A DNA stretch of 64,000 nt from Phocoena phocoena (GCF_963924675.1 NC_089220.1:162415270-162479269); one strand, 5' to 3'. Numbered from the stretch's first letter, positions 12,992 to 25,545 are shown. The notes: generated from the letters alone by a model not told the origin. Program-made: numbers and translations.

Positions 12992-13494
12992 GTAGGGAAG
13001 AACTTACATCTGGACAATGTTGAGTCTTCCTCATGGAATATCATCCATTTAGTTAGATAGTTTTTTCATCAGTTTTGTAGTGTTCTTCATATAGACCATG
13101 TACTTTATTGTTACATTTTTACATTTATATTTCTTTTTTCAGTGCTAATATAAATGGTATTATGTTTTTAATTTCAAATCCAACTTTCATTGCTGGAATA
13201 TAAGAAAATAATTGACTTTTGTACATTAACCTTGTATCCTACAACCTTGCTATAATTGCTTATTAGTTTCAGGAGTTTTTTCATTGTTGTTACATCTTTG
13301 AAAATTTCTACATAGACAGTCATGTCACTTGCAAACAGAAGCATTTTTATTTCTTTATAATCAGTATACCTCTTATTTCCTTTTCTTCTCTTATTGCATT
13401 ATGTCAGTTTCCAGTACAATGTTTAATAGAAGCAGTGAAAGCAGACATCCTTCTTTGTTCCTGACCTGAACAGGAAAGTCTCCAGTTTCTCACC

Positions 13495-13822
13495 ATATAC
13501 AGGCAAAAGTGATTTAAAGAACTCCAATTTCAGACACATATTGAAAAAAATATATTTAACTTTAAATATGTTGAAAAAGAAGCTTATAAGTATCTAAGTT
13601 GGATAGCACAAATTAACTACTATGGTAAGACTGTAAGACTGAGCTAAGATTTTTCTGCTGTACATGAAACAATGCCTGGTACTTAGCCAAAACTCACTAA
13701 ATATTTATTAACTGAATGAACGAAATGGTAAATGAATGTGTGATGACAATGAAAAGCAGGACTCAGAACATAAAACATTTATGTTCTTCATTAAAAAAAA
13801 ATAAAAACTGGTGACATAAAAA
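13495..13822 (+). other. Non-L1 segment inside the antisense L1, with an L2 3' tail
   Basis: The L1 text stops after gtttctcacc near 13494 and resumes near aagaatgagattagctatag at about 13824, which are adjacent in L1. The intervening ~330 bp is not L1. Within it, 13672-13725 (aatgcctggtacttagcc, ctaaatatttattaactgaatg) resembles the 3' end of L2. No target duplication is evident. Confidence 0.5.
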
Positions 13823-14169
13823 TAAGAATGAGATTAGCTATAGGTTCTTTGTAGGATATTCTTTACAAGTTGAGGAAGTTCCCCTCTATTCCTAGCTTCT
13901 TAAGAGTTGTTATCATGAATGGATGTTAAAATTTGTCATATGATTTCTCTGCATCTATTGATAAAATTATATGATTTTTCTTCTTTAGCTTGCTGATACG
14001 ATAGATTACATTAATCAATTTTCTAATGTTTACCAACTTAACATACCTGAAATAAATTCTACCTCATGGTTGTGTATAATTCATTTATACATTTTTGGAT
14101 TCATTTTGCTAATACTTTGTATAGGATTTTTGCATTTATGTTCATGGAAGATATTGGCCTGTAGTTTTC

Positions 14170-14385
14170 CTATCTAGTAGTCTCTTTGTCTGATTTTGGT
14201 ATTAGGGTAAAGCTGGTCTCATAGAATGAATTTGGAAATGTTTCCTCTGCTTCTATTTTCTGGATACAACTGTAGAGAGTTGATGCCATTTCTTCCTTAA
14301 AATTTTGGTAGAATTCACCATCAAACCCATCTGGATTTATTGCTTTCTCTTTTGGAATGTTTATTAATGATTGATTCAATTTCAT
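14170..14385 (-). pseudogene. L1 ORF2 fragment (reverse transcriptase, N-terminal side)
   Basis: A 71-residue open stretch containing NPDGFDGEFYQNFKEEM, followed by ETFPNSFYETSFTLIPKSDK. This matches the conserved start of the L1 reverse transcriptase domain. It is upstream (in the sense of the L1) of the fragment at 12749-12991 and separated from it by frame breaks. Confidence 0.85.
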
Positions 14386-16504
14386 TAATAGATAAAGGCC
14401 TATTCACATTATCTGCTTTTCTTGTGTGAGTTTTCATAGATGTGCTTTTCAAGGAATTGATCAATTTCATCTAGATTATCAAATTTGCGGGCATGGAGTT
14501 GTTAATAATTAATAACCCTTTATTATTCTTTAGGGGATCAATGATGATGGCTACTCTTTCATTTCGGATATTTATATTTGTATCTTCTCTCTTTTTTTCC
14601 TTAGGTAACCTAACTAGAAGTTTATCAGTTTTATTGTTCCCTTCCAAGGACCAGTTTAAATTATTGATTTTAGATCTTTCTTAATTTCTACTTTATGAAT
14701 TTAATTCTGTGAAATTTCCCTGTAAACATGGCTTCACTATCCCACAAACTTTGTTTATATTTCCATTTTCATTTGGTTTGAAATACTTTTAGTTTTTCTT
14801 GTGACTCCTTCTTTAACCCATGTTTTATCGAGAAGTGTGTTGTATAATCTCAAAAGTATTTGGCCTTTTTCTTCAGCTATTTTCCTGTTACTTATTTCTA
14901 GTTAAACTCCACTGTGATCTGAAAGGATACATTGTATGATTCCATTCTTTTAAATTTGCTATAGTGTGTTTTATGACCCAGATGTCTTCAATCTTGGTGA
15001 GTGTTCCCTATGAGTCTGAGAAGAATGTGTATTCTGCTGTTTCTGGATGACATAGTCTACCAATGAATTAGATCCAGTTGATTGATGTTATTCAGTTCAA
15101 CTATGCCCTTACTGATTTAGTGCCTCCCACTCTGTCAGTTACTTATAGAGGGATGTTGAAGTCTTCAACTATAAGAGTGGATTCATCTACTTCTCCTTGC
15201 AGTTGTACCACTTTTTGAATTGTACTGTCTCAAGTATTTGATGTTCTGTTGTTGGGTGCATACACATTCGGGATTGTTGTCTTCTTAGAGAATTGACCGC
15301 TTTCTCATTGTGTAATGCCCTCTTCATCCATAATAGTTTTCTTTCTCCGAAGTCTGTTTTGCCCAAAATTAATATAGCTTTTCCAGCTTTCTGTTCATTA
15401 GTATTAGCATGGTATATCTTTCTCCATCCTCTTACTTCTAATCTACCCGTGTCTTTATATTTAACTTAAGTTTCTTATAGACAATACAGAGTTGAGTCTT
15501 GTTTTTTAATCTACTCTGACAATCTTTGTCTTTTTATTGGTATATTTAGAAAACAGACATTTAAAGTGATTATTGATAGTTGAGTCAATACCTAGCATAT
15601 CTGTTACTGTTTTACATTTGTTAACTTTGTTCTTTTTGTGTGCATGTGTCTTATACTCTTTTTTGCTTCCTTTGTTTTAAATGAGCATTTTTTATGAGTC
15701 CTTTTTTCTCTTCTCTTAGCATATCTTCTTTTTAAAGCCTCTTTATTGTTTGCCCATGAGTTTGCAACATGCATTTACTAATAATCCAAGTACACTTTCA
15801 AATAACACTATACCACTTCATGAGCAGTGCAAGTACACAGTATTCTCAATTCCTCCCTCCCTTCTCTTATAATGTGCTGCCATACATTTCACTTGCCCAA
15901 AAGCTAAAATCACTGAATACATTCTTGTTATTATTATTTTGACTAAACTATTATCTGTTACATCAATTAATAATAAGAAAAGTAAAATATTTTATTTACC
16001 TTTATTTATTCCTTCTCTAACACTCTTCTTTTTTCTATGTAATCTGATTTTCTGACCATATCATTTTCCTTTTCTCTAAGGAACTTCTTTTAACTTTACT
16101 TGCAAGACAGATCTACTAGCAAAAAATTTCCTCAATTTTTATTTGTCTGAGAAAATCTTTCTTTCTCCTTTATTTTGAAGGATAATTTTGCTGGATATGG
16201 AATTCCAGGTTGGAGTTTTTCTTTCGTCACTCTAAATATTTTGTTTCACTGTCTTCTTGTTGGCATGTTTTCTGAAAAGAAGTCTGATGTCATTCTTATC
16301 CTTGCTGCTCTATAAGTTGTTTTCTCCCTCTGGCTTCTTTCATTAGATAGATTCTCTCTAACCTTTGATTCTCTGAAGTTTGAATATCATGTGCCTCAGT
16401 GTAGATAAATTTTAGTGCTGGTATTTATCATGTTGATGTTCTCAGATCTTCCAGGATCCATGGTTTGTTGTCTATCATTAAGTTTGGGAAAATATCATTT
16501 ATTA

Positions 16505-16921
16505 TCACTTTAAATATTTTTTCTGTTCTTTCTTTCTTCTCCTACTGGTATTCACATTATGCATGTTATACCTTTTATAACCATTCCACAATTCTTGGAT
16601 AGTCTGTTCCATTCTTTTGTTTGTTTTTTGCATTTCAGATTTGGAATTGCCTATTGACGTATTTTCAAGCTCACTGATTCTTTCCTCTGCCGTGTCCAGT
16701 CTGTTGATGTGCCCATCAGAAGCATGCTTCATTTCTGTTAGAGTGTTGTTGTTTTTCTTAATTTCTAGCATTTCCTTTTGATTCTTTCTTAGAGTTTCCA
16801 GTTCTCTGCTTACATTGTCCATCTGTTCTTCCATGTTGTCCACTTTTTCCATTAGAGCCCTTAGCTTATTAATCATACTTGTATTAAATTTCCTGTCTGA
16901 TAATTTCAACATCTCCACCAT
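16505..16921 (-). pseudogene. L1 ORF1 fragment (coiled-coil region)
   Basis: A 138-residue open stretch with repeating charged heptads (ALMEKVDNMEEQMDNV, RLDTAEERISELEN) is typical of the ORF1 coiled coil of mammalian L1. The RNA-binding C-terminal part is not in this frame. It lies at the expected place between the ORF2 fragments and the 5' region of the same antisense L1. Confidence 0.82.
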
Positions 16922-18009
16922 ACCTAAATCTGGTTCTGATGCTTAGTCTGTGCCTTGACAGCCTAACATGATATACTGGGTAAAAATTAGGCCTTTAGTA
17001 TGAGGTTTTATGTTCATCTGGCTAGAGGTTAAGCTGTGTTTGCTGTTTGCTCTAGCTGTAGGATCAGGGCTCTATAATTTTCCCTTTTGTCCTTGTTTTT
17101 GTCTCCTCTGCTGTCTTTGGGTTTCCAGAGAGATTTCTTCCTAAATAAGGTCTACAGTGTACTGTTCTTTAAGTTGAATCCCCGTATTGTTACATAGAAG
17201 CCCTACATATATGTTGGTGAGTTGTGGGGTGAGAGAAAGCTCTCTGTAGGGCTACAATTAGGTCTCAGTCTTTTAGTGAGTCCTTTACTACCGCTGGGTT
17301 TTATTCTTTATAATTTCCCCTCAGATTTTTACTTTTTTCACTCCTTAGGTAATACAGGAAGACTAGAGGGAGCTGAATTGGTAATTTCCCCCTGCATGGA
17401 AAACTACCAGGCACTGGAGTTGGGTATTTTCTTTTCCCCAATTCGGTTAGGCTCTAATGAACCTAGTCAGTTAAGCTCTTTTTAAATAATTTGTCTTGCG
17501 GGTAGGCCTTGCTGAGAAGAACAGGATGCTCTAGGTATATTTCTGGGTATATTTTCCCCTCCTCCTGCCAAAAAATTGAGGGAAACTTTTCTGTGATTTT
17601 TCCCTGTGAGGACCTGATAGGACTCCTGGAGGTCTAACTCACAAAAGTTTGGAGATACTCCCCACTGACCCCTGCCACCCCAGATTTTTTAACTTTCAAA
17701 CTTGTCCACAGTGAGTCTTCAGCAATTCATTAACTACAGTTTAGGCTTTTCGATCTCATTACTGGTCCCCACAGGGGTTTCTGTCCCTTGGTTTCTGTTT
17801 TAGTAAGTCGTGATTCTCAGCATCTGCCTATCTCTCTCTCCAATTTTGGAGGCAGCAGTTATGATTGCTCTGTGACCTCAATTCACTGAAGAATTTAAGA
17901 AGAGTTGTTGATTTTCGGTTTATTCAGCTTTTCTCTTGTCGTGAGGACTAGAGTAACAATTTCAAGCTCCTTACATTGCTGTCCTGGAGACTAGAGGTCT
18001 GTGCTGTAC

Positions 18010-18150
18010 ACATGTAATGAATTGTTTAACCTCTCTCTACCCCAGATTTCTAACCCCAGATCTGTAAAGGGAAGTTAATAGTCTTACCCTACATCTACTA
18101 CATGTGGTAGTGTTCATATAACATAACATATGTGAATGTTCTAGATTTTA
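18010..18150 (+). repeat. MIR fragment, sense
   Basis: gaattgtttaacctctctct, ccagatctgtaaaggg and aatagtcttaccctac follow the MIR order from the (ac)ctctctg segment onward. Diverged. Confidence 0.55.
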
Positions 18151-19328
18151 TTAATATGGGCAATATTATTGTTATTTCTATCCTTTATTAAATGAATATA
18201 AAGCCTATAACCTCCCTTTTGAGGGAAATTTCCCTTTTCATTGCTTTTGATTATTTTCTTTCCTCTCATATAAAATTTGAGTGTTTTCAAATGAAACCAT
18301 GAGAAATTGTGCACTGCTAAGGATTAAGTACAGCTCAGTTCATTGCATTGCCCTATCAGTAGTGATTAAAGAGCAGACACCTAGCAGAACAGCTGAGAGT
18401 TAACTGAGGGCCAAGTAAAGCCAAGGTTTCCTCTCACTGATGCATTTTACACCCTAACTTTAATGAGCTAAGTATGTGATGAAATGGATAAATGTTTCCG
18501 TTATCCAAAAGTGTCCATTCAGAGTCTCTAAATCAGCACTGGGACCTGCCTTCAGTGTTTCAGGAACCTGGAGACTGACTAGTTGCAGGAGAGGAACTTT
18601 AGGAAAAGCTACTGGTCGAGTTCTTTTAATTCTTTATCTGGACAACCTAGATACATGGATATTGTTGAGGAAGCTGGTCTCTAAGAGCCATACTCTTCTG
18701 GAATTTAATCATCATCACCCATATTTTCTATTACCTGTTGCTGAGTGTTCTCCTCCAGAGGAATGTTCATTCTAAACAAATGCTGAGGAGTTGCTTTCTC
18801 AAATCCTTGACATAAATTTAACTGGTTAATGTTATAATATTTGTATTTAAATGGTATAATATTATTTTATTCTGACTATCTATGTTTTTGATTTAGCAAG
18901 TTCTCTTTAATTTTTTCTTACCCTACATTATAAGCTTGGATTATAATATCACCTTTGAATATAATATAAACTTGATTATAATATCAATACATAAACTTCA
19001 TTATATCTTTATATATTCTTTGAATACATTTTGCTTTTATAATAAAAATCATGGTAACAATGGTTGTTTTACAGTATATAATGTTAACAATTATTATATT
19101 AATGGTGGGTGTTCAACCAAAATGTAGAATATCAAAGTAGAAGTAACCAGATTATTTATCTAGCAGTTGATTTTTATAAAGCTATTTCAAATAATGTTGT
19201 TATTGCAACATGAATTGCTTTTCAGTATAATTTGTGTATTAAAATACAAAATTAGAAACAAATGAATTTAGAATTAATTAGCTTTGAAGACATTAGCCAC
19301 TTTAATTTTTCAAAGTGATAGTTGTTTA

Positions 19329-19533
19329 GGGCTTCCCTGGTGGCACAGTGGCTGAGAGTCCGCCTGCCGATGCAGGGGACACGGGTTCGTGCCCCGGTCC
19401 GGGAGGATCCCACATGCCGCGGAGCGGCTGGGCCCGTGAGCCATGGCCGCTGAGCCTGCGCGTCCGGAGCCTGTGCTCCGCAGCGGGAGAGGCCACAACA
19501 GTGAGAGGCCCACGTACCGCAAAAAAAAAAAAA
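19329..19533 (+). mobile_element. CHR-type SINE, sense orientation, young
   Basis: The full short-form SINE, gggcttccctggtggc to ccacgtaccgc plus poly-A, is flanked by perfect 17 bp duplications aaagtgatagttgttta at 19312-19328 and 19534-19550. Perfect long duplications argue for a recent insertion. Confidence 0.95.
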
Positions 19534-21144
19534 AAAGTGATAGTTGTTTAAAAGTTTTTTAAAATAAATACTTTGCTGAGCATTATCATATACATACACA
19601 CAAAAAAAGTCTCAGGAGACACTGAGTATCATTTCTGTTGAAAGGCAAAAAATACATACCATAATTTTAGTCTTTAGTGGGTGTCCCATTGGCCATAAAT
19701 AAAATCCAGCATTAAAAGGAGTCCATAAATGATTCTTCTAGTTTTTCTATTGGCCATTGTGGCTACAAAAATCACTTTACATGACATGCAGTTGTTCAAT
19801 TTAATACACTGGTGGTTCCATAAATACATATTACTATTGAAACAACTAATGAACTTGTCAAAAAGTTTTGTTGAAATTAAGTAGTAAGTTAGTAAACTCA
19901 ACCAGAATTAATTTGGACTGTAGTAGGATGAAATAATGGGATAAAAATAGGTTGACATATATTGGAGAGTTAATGCTCATGATGAGAGGGTACAAGAGGG
20001 ATGGCCAGGAGATGTCATGGTGGGGTTTTGAGAAGTAGAGTAAAAGGAGAATGGAAGGAAAGGGAATCTGTCAAGAGCATGTAGGATCGATTGAAGATTA
20101 AAAAGACTGAAAGCAGAGAATAAAATGAAGTGTTAAAACAATAAAAATAATACATTAATAAATAAAACACACGTATGCTAGAGTTTTGGATAAAACCAGA
20201 AAAGGTTGTGTTATATTTTCATGAAATTTGGTTTTCTGAGATGATTTTCCCAGAAAAAGAGTTATAAAATAAATAAAATAAAGCTATTTCTTTTTAAATC
20301 TCTGTGATGTAATCCAGGATTGATGCAAAAGGAGGGCTCAACTTAGTTTGATTTTGTAGAGTTGTCCTGTTATCAAGGTCAGTCAGAAGCTTCATACGTA
20401 TTTCTTTTTAACTTTTAAAAAATGGGTAAAATTTGTATGAATTTGAAAACTAAGTATTCACTAAATCTTGGAGCTGAAGACTCTTTGGAGTGAGTGTTTG
20501 CTTATGTGTGAGACGGAAAACAGTCAACTGACCCAAATTCCTTTCATATTGAATCTTAGCTTATTTTATTTTTCAAGAAATCAAATATGAAAGGTAATTT
20601 TTACTTAAGAACTGTCTGCTTTTCCAAAATGTTGGTGTTAAAGTCTCACTTTTCAGGTTTCCAAGCTTCAGGCAAGTTTTTCTTTTCTTTTTTTTTTTTA
20701 GTCTGTCATCTTGATTTATTGTTGGTATTATGTTTAATGTCCATTAAGAGCTGGATTTCTGACTTGACCTTAGACTTTTTGTAGTAGTGCTCATTGGCAG
20801 TATGCTTAATTTCTGGTCTGAATTATTTAGTGGTTTTTGGTAAGACTCCTAGAATGTCAATATAATATCATGTGTAACAGAATGAGTGATATTGTCCTCT
20901 CCTTCTAACAGTATAAAATTTGGATAGATTTTTATAGGATAAATTATCTGTAGATAAATTTTGACACTAAGAAAAAAGTGAGGAAGTAAGATTTTTCAGT
21001 AAAGGGAAATGTCATTGAAGAAAAAGAATATTGCAATAGAAGAAAATTACTATCCATGAGTATTCTTTACTCTGAGCCTTATTTTTCCCGTGTAAAAGAA
21101 AGGATTGTATAAGTGATTGCTGAAGTACCTTAAAAGTACATTAT

Positions 21145-21178
21145 ATATGTATAATATATATGTATATATTATACATAT
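21145..21178. repeat. AT-rich perfect palindrome
   Basis: Arms tatgtataatatat (21146-21159) and atatattatacata (21164-21177) are exact reverse complements around a 4-base loop, with one more pair outside. It lies 0.8 kb upstream of exon A in alternating TA/TG sequence. Confidence 0.85.
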
Positions 21179-21971
21179 GTATAGCAACTAAGGAAATGGT
21201 AATCATAAAATTTTGGTGCAAAAAAATGTAGGAAAGTATCTTTTCAACTTTATTTTTTGTTGTTTAAATAGATTTTTTTGAAGAACGCTAGGAAATGTCT
21301 GTTTTTGTTTTGTTCGGAATTGTTTTTATTGTTTAAAAAAAGATCAGAACTTGTCATGGTGGTTGGTTTCAAAACAAGCTCTATTTCTATTTCTCTTCCC
21401 TTTGAATCTGTTAGTCCTTATACTTTAAAAAGTCCTGAATATTGATGTTAGTTAATTCAGATAGATTTTCTGTCTGTCAAAATGTTAAATATTTTCCATA
21501 GATTGGTTCCTGAAATGACTTGTTTACTCTCATATTCATTTACTATGAGGATTTTCTACAGTAACACACCTTAGTCGAGATGGATGAAGTTTTTTTAAGT
21601 GGTGAAAAATTCTAGTTGTACACCTCCGCCAGCTTTTTAGATACTTGAGATAGTTACAGTTTGGGGCCATGTCTAATTTGGTACACAGAAATTGATATGT
21701 CAAAACTAAACAAAGGTCTGACTCACCAAAGGAAATATAACATCCATAGTCTCACTTTATAACCACAGCTTGCCTGAGTATAAGCTGGATCTTGCCCACT
21801 ATGTTATAGAACAGATTGTACATCAAGGATGATTAAAAGTATTATTATTGAGTTGTCGCATTGCTAGATTCCATTCTTTCAACAACAACCTGGATGCCCA
21901 TATGCCTCTAACATCCAAACAATGAAGAGTTGATTTTTCTCTGTTTGTTTCTTTTTCTTCCCCATTTTTAG

Positions 21972-22223
<252 letters not shown>

Positions 22224-22414
22224 TGAATATAGAAGAATGGGGATTTTCTGAGGCATTGCATTTCCTTTCACGTCCAGTCCTACTCATACATTGTAGAAAG
22301 AACAGTATGTACTGTCGGAGGTAAAGTTTTTCTCTCCATGAAACTTTATCATGAAATTTTCATATCCTCTAGGCAACAGAATAGCTTAGACTAAAATTCT
22401 TTAAGAAACCCAGA

Positions 22415-22945
22415 TACACAATGGAATATTACTCAGCCTTAAAAAGAAATGAAATTGAGCTATTTGTAATGAGATGGATAGACCTAGAGTCTGTCATACA
22501 GAGTGAAGTAAGTCAGAAAGAAAAAGACAAATACCGTATGCTAACACATATATATGGAATTTAAGGGAAAAAAATGTCATGAAGAACCTAGGGGTAAGAC
22601 AGGAATAAAGACGCAGACCTACTGGAGAACGGACTTGAGGATATGGGGGGGGAAGGGTGAGTTTTGACAGGGTGAGAGAGAGTCATGGACATATACACAC
22701 TAACAAACGTAGTAAGGTAGATAGCTGGGGGGAAGCAGCCGCAAGGCACAGGGATATTAGCTCGGTGCTTTGTGACAGCCTGGAAGGGTGGGATGGGGAG
22801 AGTGGGAGGGAGGGAGACGCAAGAGGGAAGACATATGGGAACATATGTATATGTATAGCTGATTCACTTTGTTATAAAGCAGAAACTAACACACCATTGT
22901 AAAGCAATTATACCCCAATAAAGATGTTTAAAAAAAAAAAAAAAA
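22415..22945 (+). mobile_element. 5'-truncated L1, sense, young
   Basis: 531 bp from the ORF2 end (acacaatggaatattactca) through the L1 3' UTR (gatagctggggggaagcagc, cattgtaaagcaattatacc) to a poly-A tail. Duplications aagaaacccaga lie at 22403-22414 and 22946-22957. It sits 242 bp past exon A, in the same strand as the gene, and has AATAAA at 22917-22922. Confidence 0.93.
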
Positions 22946-23849
22946 AAGAAACCCAGAGAAAATTTAGTTCCATCAGTATAGCTTTATTGTCTACTTTCTT
23001 TATTTCCAAAGGTTCACAACAACTGCACGAAGTAAAGATTCCTCTGTTCACCTGTCATCTTCCAGACAGTCTTTTCCATCCATATTAGCTTTTCCCTTTC
23101 CCTGGGCCATTTCCCTTCTGTTTCTACACTACAATCTAGAACTCTGATTCTATTGCATAAAGAAAAAAAAAATCTTGTCAGTAACTCCTTTTCTTAGAAA
23201 TCATTCGCTTAACTGAAATCTGAATTTCTAATGTTTAAGATGCTTCCACTTAAGTAGCTATTTGTTCTCTTGTAAATTCTTCACGTTATCAACATTAGAG
23301 AGTAGGATCATTGCCTTTCAGACTACTCCATGCCTCTTTCAAAATTCTGTTCTTACAGCCTTTATTCAAAATTTTCTTCTCTTTTAAAGCCACACATCTG
23401 GGTTCTTTTTCTCATGGTTTTCCACTGGATTCTAAATCCTGGGCAATCTCAACCTCCAGGTGAATCAAACTGTGTGAAACATTGGCCTCTTAAATTCTAG
23501 TAACTTTCATAAATATTTTTCCTCATTAACCAACTCCCATAGTTATATTCTGAACTTTATCATCCCCTCTGAAAATTTAGGGTTGAAAAATATAATCTAA
23601 TCATTATGTCTTCTACTTTTTGAAAACTATAATCTAATCATTATGTCTTCTACATTTATGTCTTCTACTCCTCCTAAACCTGTTTTCCAATGTAAGTAAT
23701 AAGAAAAAATGCAACTCTAGATTTGCAATGTTTCCTGTTTTTTTCCATAAAACAACCTTTTTTATACTTTTCCCCTAATGGTCTCAGATTTAATGATCTA
23801 ACACCTCAATTCCATTCTTAATCAAGCACTTTGAATTCTGTCCTCTTTT

Positions 23850-23975
23850 TTTCATTTTAACATAAATTTGGGTCCTAATTATGTTCCAGGAACTCTGCTA
23901 AGTACTTTGCAAGTATTAACACATTTATTTATCAGACCATCCCTGTAGAATAGATACAAGTATCTAGCTAATGTT
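23850..23975 (-). repeat. MIR-like fragment, antisense
   Basis: aattatgttccaggaactct, gctaagtactttgcaagtat and taacacatttatttatc follow the reversed MIR order. Diverged and partial. Confidence 0.6.
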
Positions 23976-24419
23976 CCGTATAATGGCTTTATCAGTCTTT
24001 GAAATTGACTTACAGTAGCCGTAGCTATTTGCATTTTCCAAACTGCTACTGGTCATACTCATTGGGACCACTAAAAATTTCAACTTATCACTTTAGCTGG
24101 ACTCCCAACAGTCCTAGATGCAGGTTTAGGACCATTCCCTGGCACTACTTTTCTACGACAATCCTCAAATCCTCGTCTCTTCCTTGAACTTTCTTCACTC
24201 TGCCAATGTTCTTATATCCTTTGAACAGAAAATAGAGCCTGTTTATAAGGAACTTCCTTAATTTTCTCTTCCCTTCCTCCAAATGTGCCTGTAACTGCAA
24301 CCAAATTATTTTTGTCACCGTTCGTCTCAGGAAAAAATCCCTTGAAAAATCCTGCTGAGAAATCTGCTGATAGCCTCAGGGAGGTTCTTTTGTATGTGGC
24401 AAGTTACTTTGCTCTTGCT

Positions 24420-25545
24420 GCTTTCAAAATTCTTTCTTTTCTTTGACTCTTAATGATTTAATTATAATGTGTATCTGGGTAGACTTCTTTGAGCTGATCC
24501 TGTTTGGGCACTTTTTTTGTTTTGTTTTGTTTTGTTTGCGGTACGCGGGCCTCTCACTGTTGTGGCCTCTCCCGTTGCGGAGCACAGGCTCCGGACGCAC
24601 GCGCAGTCTCAGCGGCCATGGCTCACGGGCCCAGCCGCTCCGCGGCATGTGGAATCCTCACGGACGGGGGCACGAACCCATTTCCCCTGCATCGGCAGAC
24701 GGACTCTCAATCACTGTGCCACCAGGGAAGCCCTGTTTGGGCACTTTTGAGCTTCATGAGTCTGGATTTCTATATCCCTTCCAAGATTTAGGATGTTTTG
24801 GGCCATTATTTCTCTAGGTAAACTTTCTGCCTTTTTCTCTTTCTCTCTTGTTCTCTGGGAATCACATGATGTGGGATTCAAGCCAGGTCACTAGGCCGCC
24901 TCAGGGACCGTGGTCAGATTGAAGCCAGCAGGCCTGTGACTGGGAGTACACACAGGGCTCCTCCTGGTTGCTGAGGGAGCAGGAACTGAACCGTGGTAGA
25001 GCAGGGTTGGAACTAGTCACAGGGCAGCTCCACGGTCCACAGCCAGGACTGACGTCAGCGGGCCTGCTTCCAGGGGCACAAATGTGTGTAGGCAGGACTA
25101 ACTCCTGGAATGCAGTAGAGCAGGGCTGGAACTGGGTCATAGGACTGCTGCAGGATCTTCAGTCAAGTCCAAGGTCAGCCGGCCTCTTAATGGGGCACAG
25201 ACAGGCATGGGTCCTCCCCCACCTCTTGGCATGTTGGGCTGGTTGTAGAAGTGTGGCCAAGCATGGCTGTAGCTGAGTCCACTGGGAAATGGGGCTACTT
25301 TTGGTCTGTATCCAGGACCACTTTCAGTGAACCTGCCACCAGAGCATGGGCCTCCCTTCTCAAAGCAGCTCTCCCTGGTCTTGGGCTTCACCAGAGTTTC
25401 ACAACTCCTGCCGGGATCCTAAAGCTCCCACGAAGGCACTTTTGTCCATGGATGACTGCTAGTTTGTTGTTTGGGGTTGGAGGGATGTGAGCTAGAGACC
25501 TCCTATTCTACCATCTTTCTGATGTCACTCTCCTCACATGGAATT
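24420..25545 (-). mobile_element. Antisense L1 5' region with tandem monomers
   Basis: The left part (24440-24500 and 24749-24870) resembles the antisense region around the ORF1 start of L1. From about 24900 it becomes GC-rich with an imperfect tandem repeat of about 120-130 bp: the core ggcct recurs at 24931, 25061 and 25181, with repeated agagcagg-ttggaact text. The end ccatctttctgatgtcactc at 25512-25531 resembles the start of an L1 5' UTR read backwards. A SINE is inserted at 24516-24733. No downstream coding L1 sequence is attached. Confidence 0.6.
24516..24733 (-). mobile_element. CHR-type SINE, antisense orientation
   Basis: T-rich tail with repeated ttttg units, gcggtacgcgggcctctc, body, and ccaccagggaagccc. 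Perfect 15 bp duplications tgtttgggcactttt lie at 24501-24515 and 24734-24748. It is nested in the antisense L1 remnant. Confidence 0.95.

Larger units (their letters stand above)
11240..18000 (-). mobile_element. Large antisense L1 (L1M-like), dead
   Basis: About 6.7 kb with the order 3' UTR (11240-12550, starting near aggtttacagaaaaattgag), ORF2 fragments, ORF1 and a 5' region. Reverse-strand readings at 12749-12991 and 14170-14385 match ORF2 reverse transcriptase segments; the second contains DGFDGEFYQNFKEE and SFTLIPK. The reading at 16505-16921 is a coiled-coil ORF1 segment rich in Glu, Lys and Asn. Frames are broken repeatedly, so it cannot encode active proteins. Non-L1 sequence interrupts it at about 13495-13822. 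The right end, about 16920-18000, is assigned to the 5' UTR by position and general character. Exact ends are approximate. Confidence 0.85.
1..21971 (+). other. MALRD1: MALRD1 intron, 3' part (5' end outside window)
   Basis: This is non-coding sequence upstream of the first recognisable exon. It ends in a strong acceptor: a pyrimidine-rich run from about 21936 followed by tttttag at 21965-21971. I looked for the preceding MAM half-exon, which should end in phase 0 just before the Val-Tyr-Thr-Val strand, and did not find it, so the intron is at least 21.9 kb. Most identifiable content is transposon-derived and is listed separately. I see nothing I can name in about 740-1920, 2060-3118, 3980-5030, 8600-9390, 9600-10300, 18150-19310 and 19550-21140 beyond scattered AT-rich low-complexity sequence. 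Confidence 0.7.

Noticed and set aside
18476..18775. 99-residue open frame considered as the missing MAM half-exon
   Set aside because: It lacks MAM features (paired aromatic strands, the Cys pattern) and the needed phase 0 donor before Val-Tyr-Thr-Val.
24900..25240. Tandem repeats considered as a CRISPR array
   Set aside because: Units are long and imperfect with no spacers, and the host is a mammal; they fit L1 5' monomers.
24968..25391. Open frames of 80-100 residues on both strands
   Set aside because: They come from the GC-rich tandem monomers of the antisense L1 5' region.
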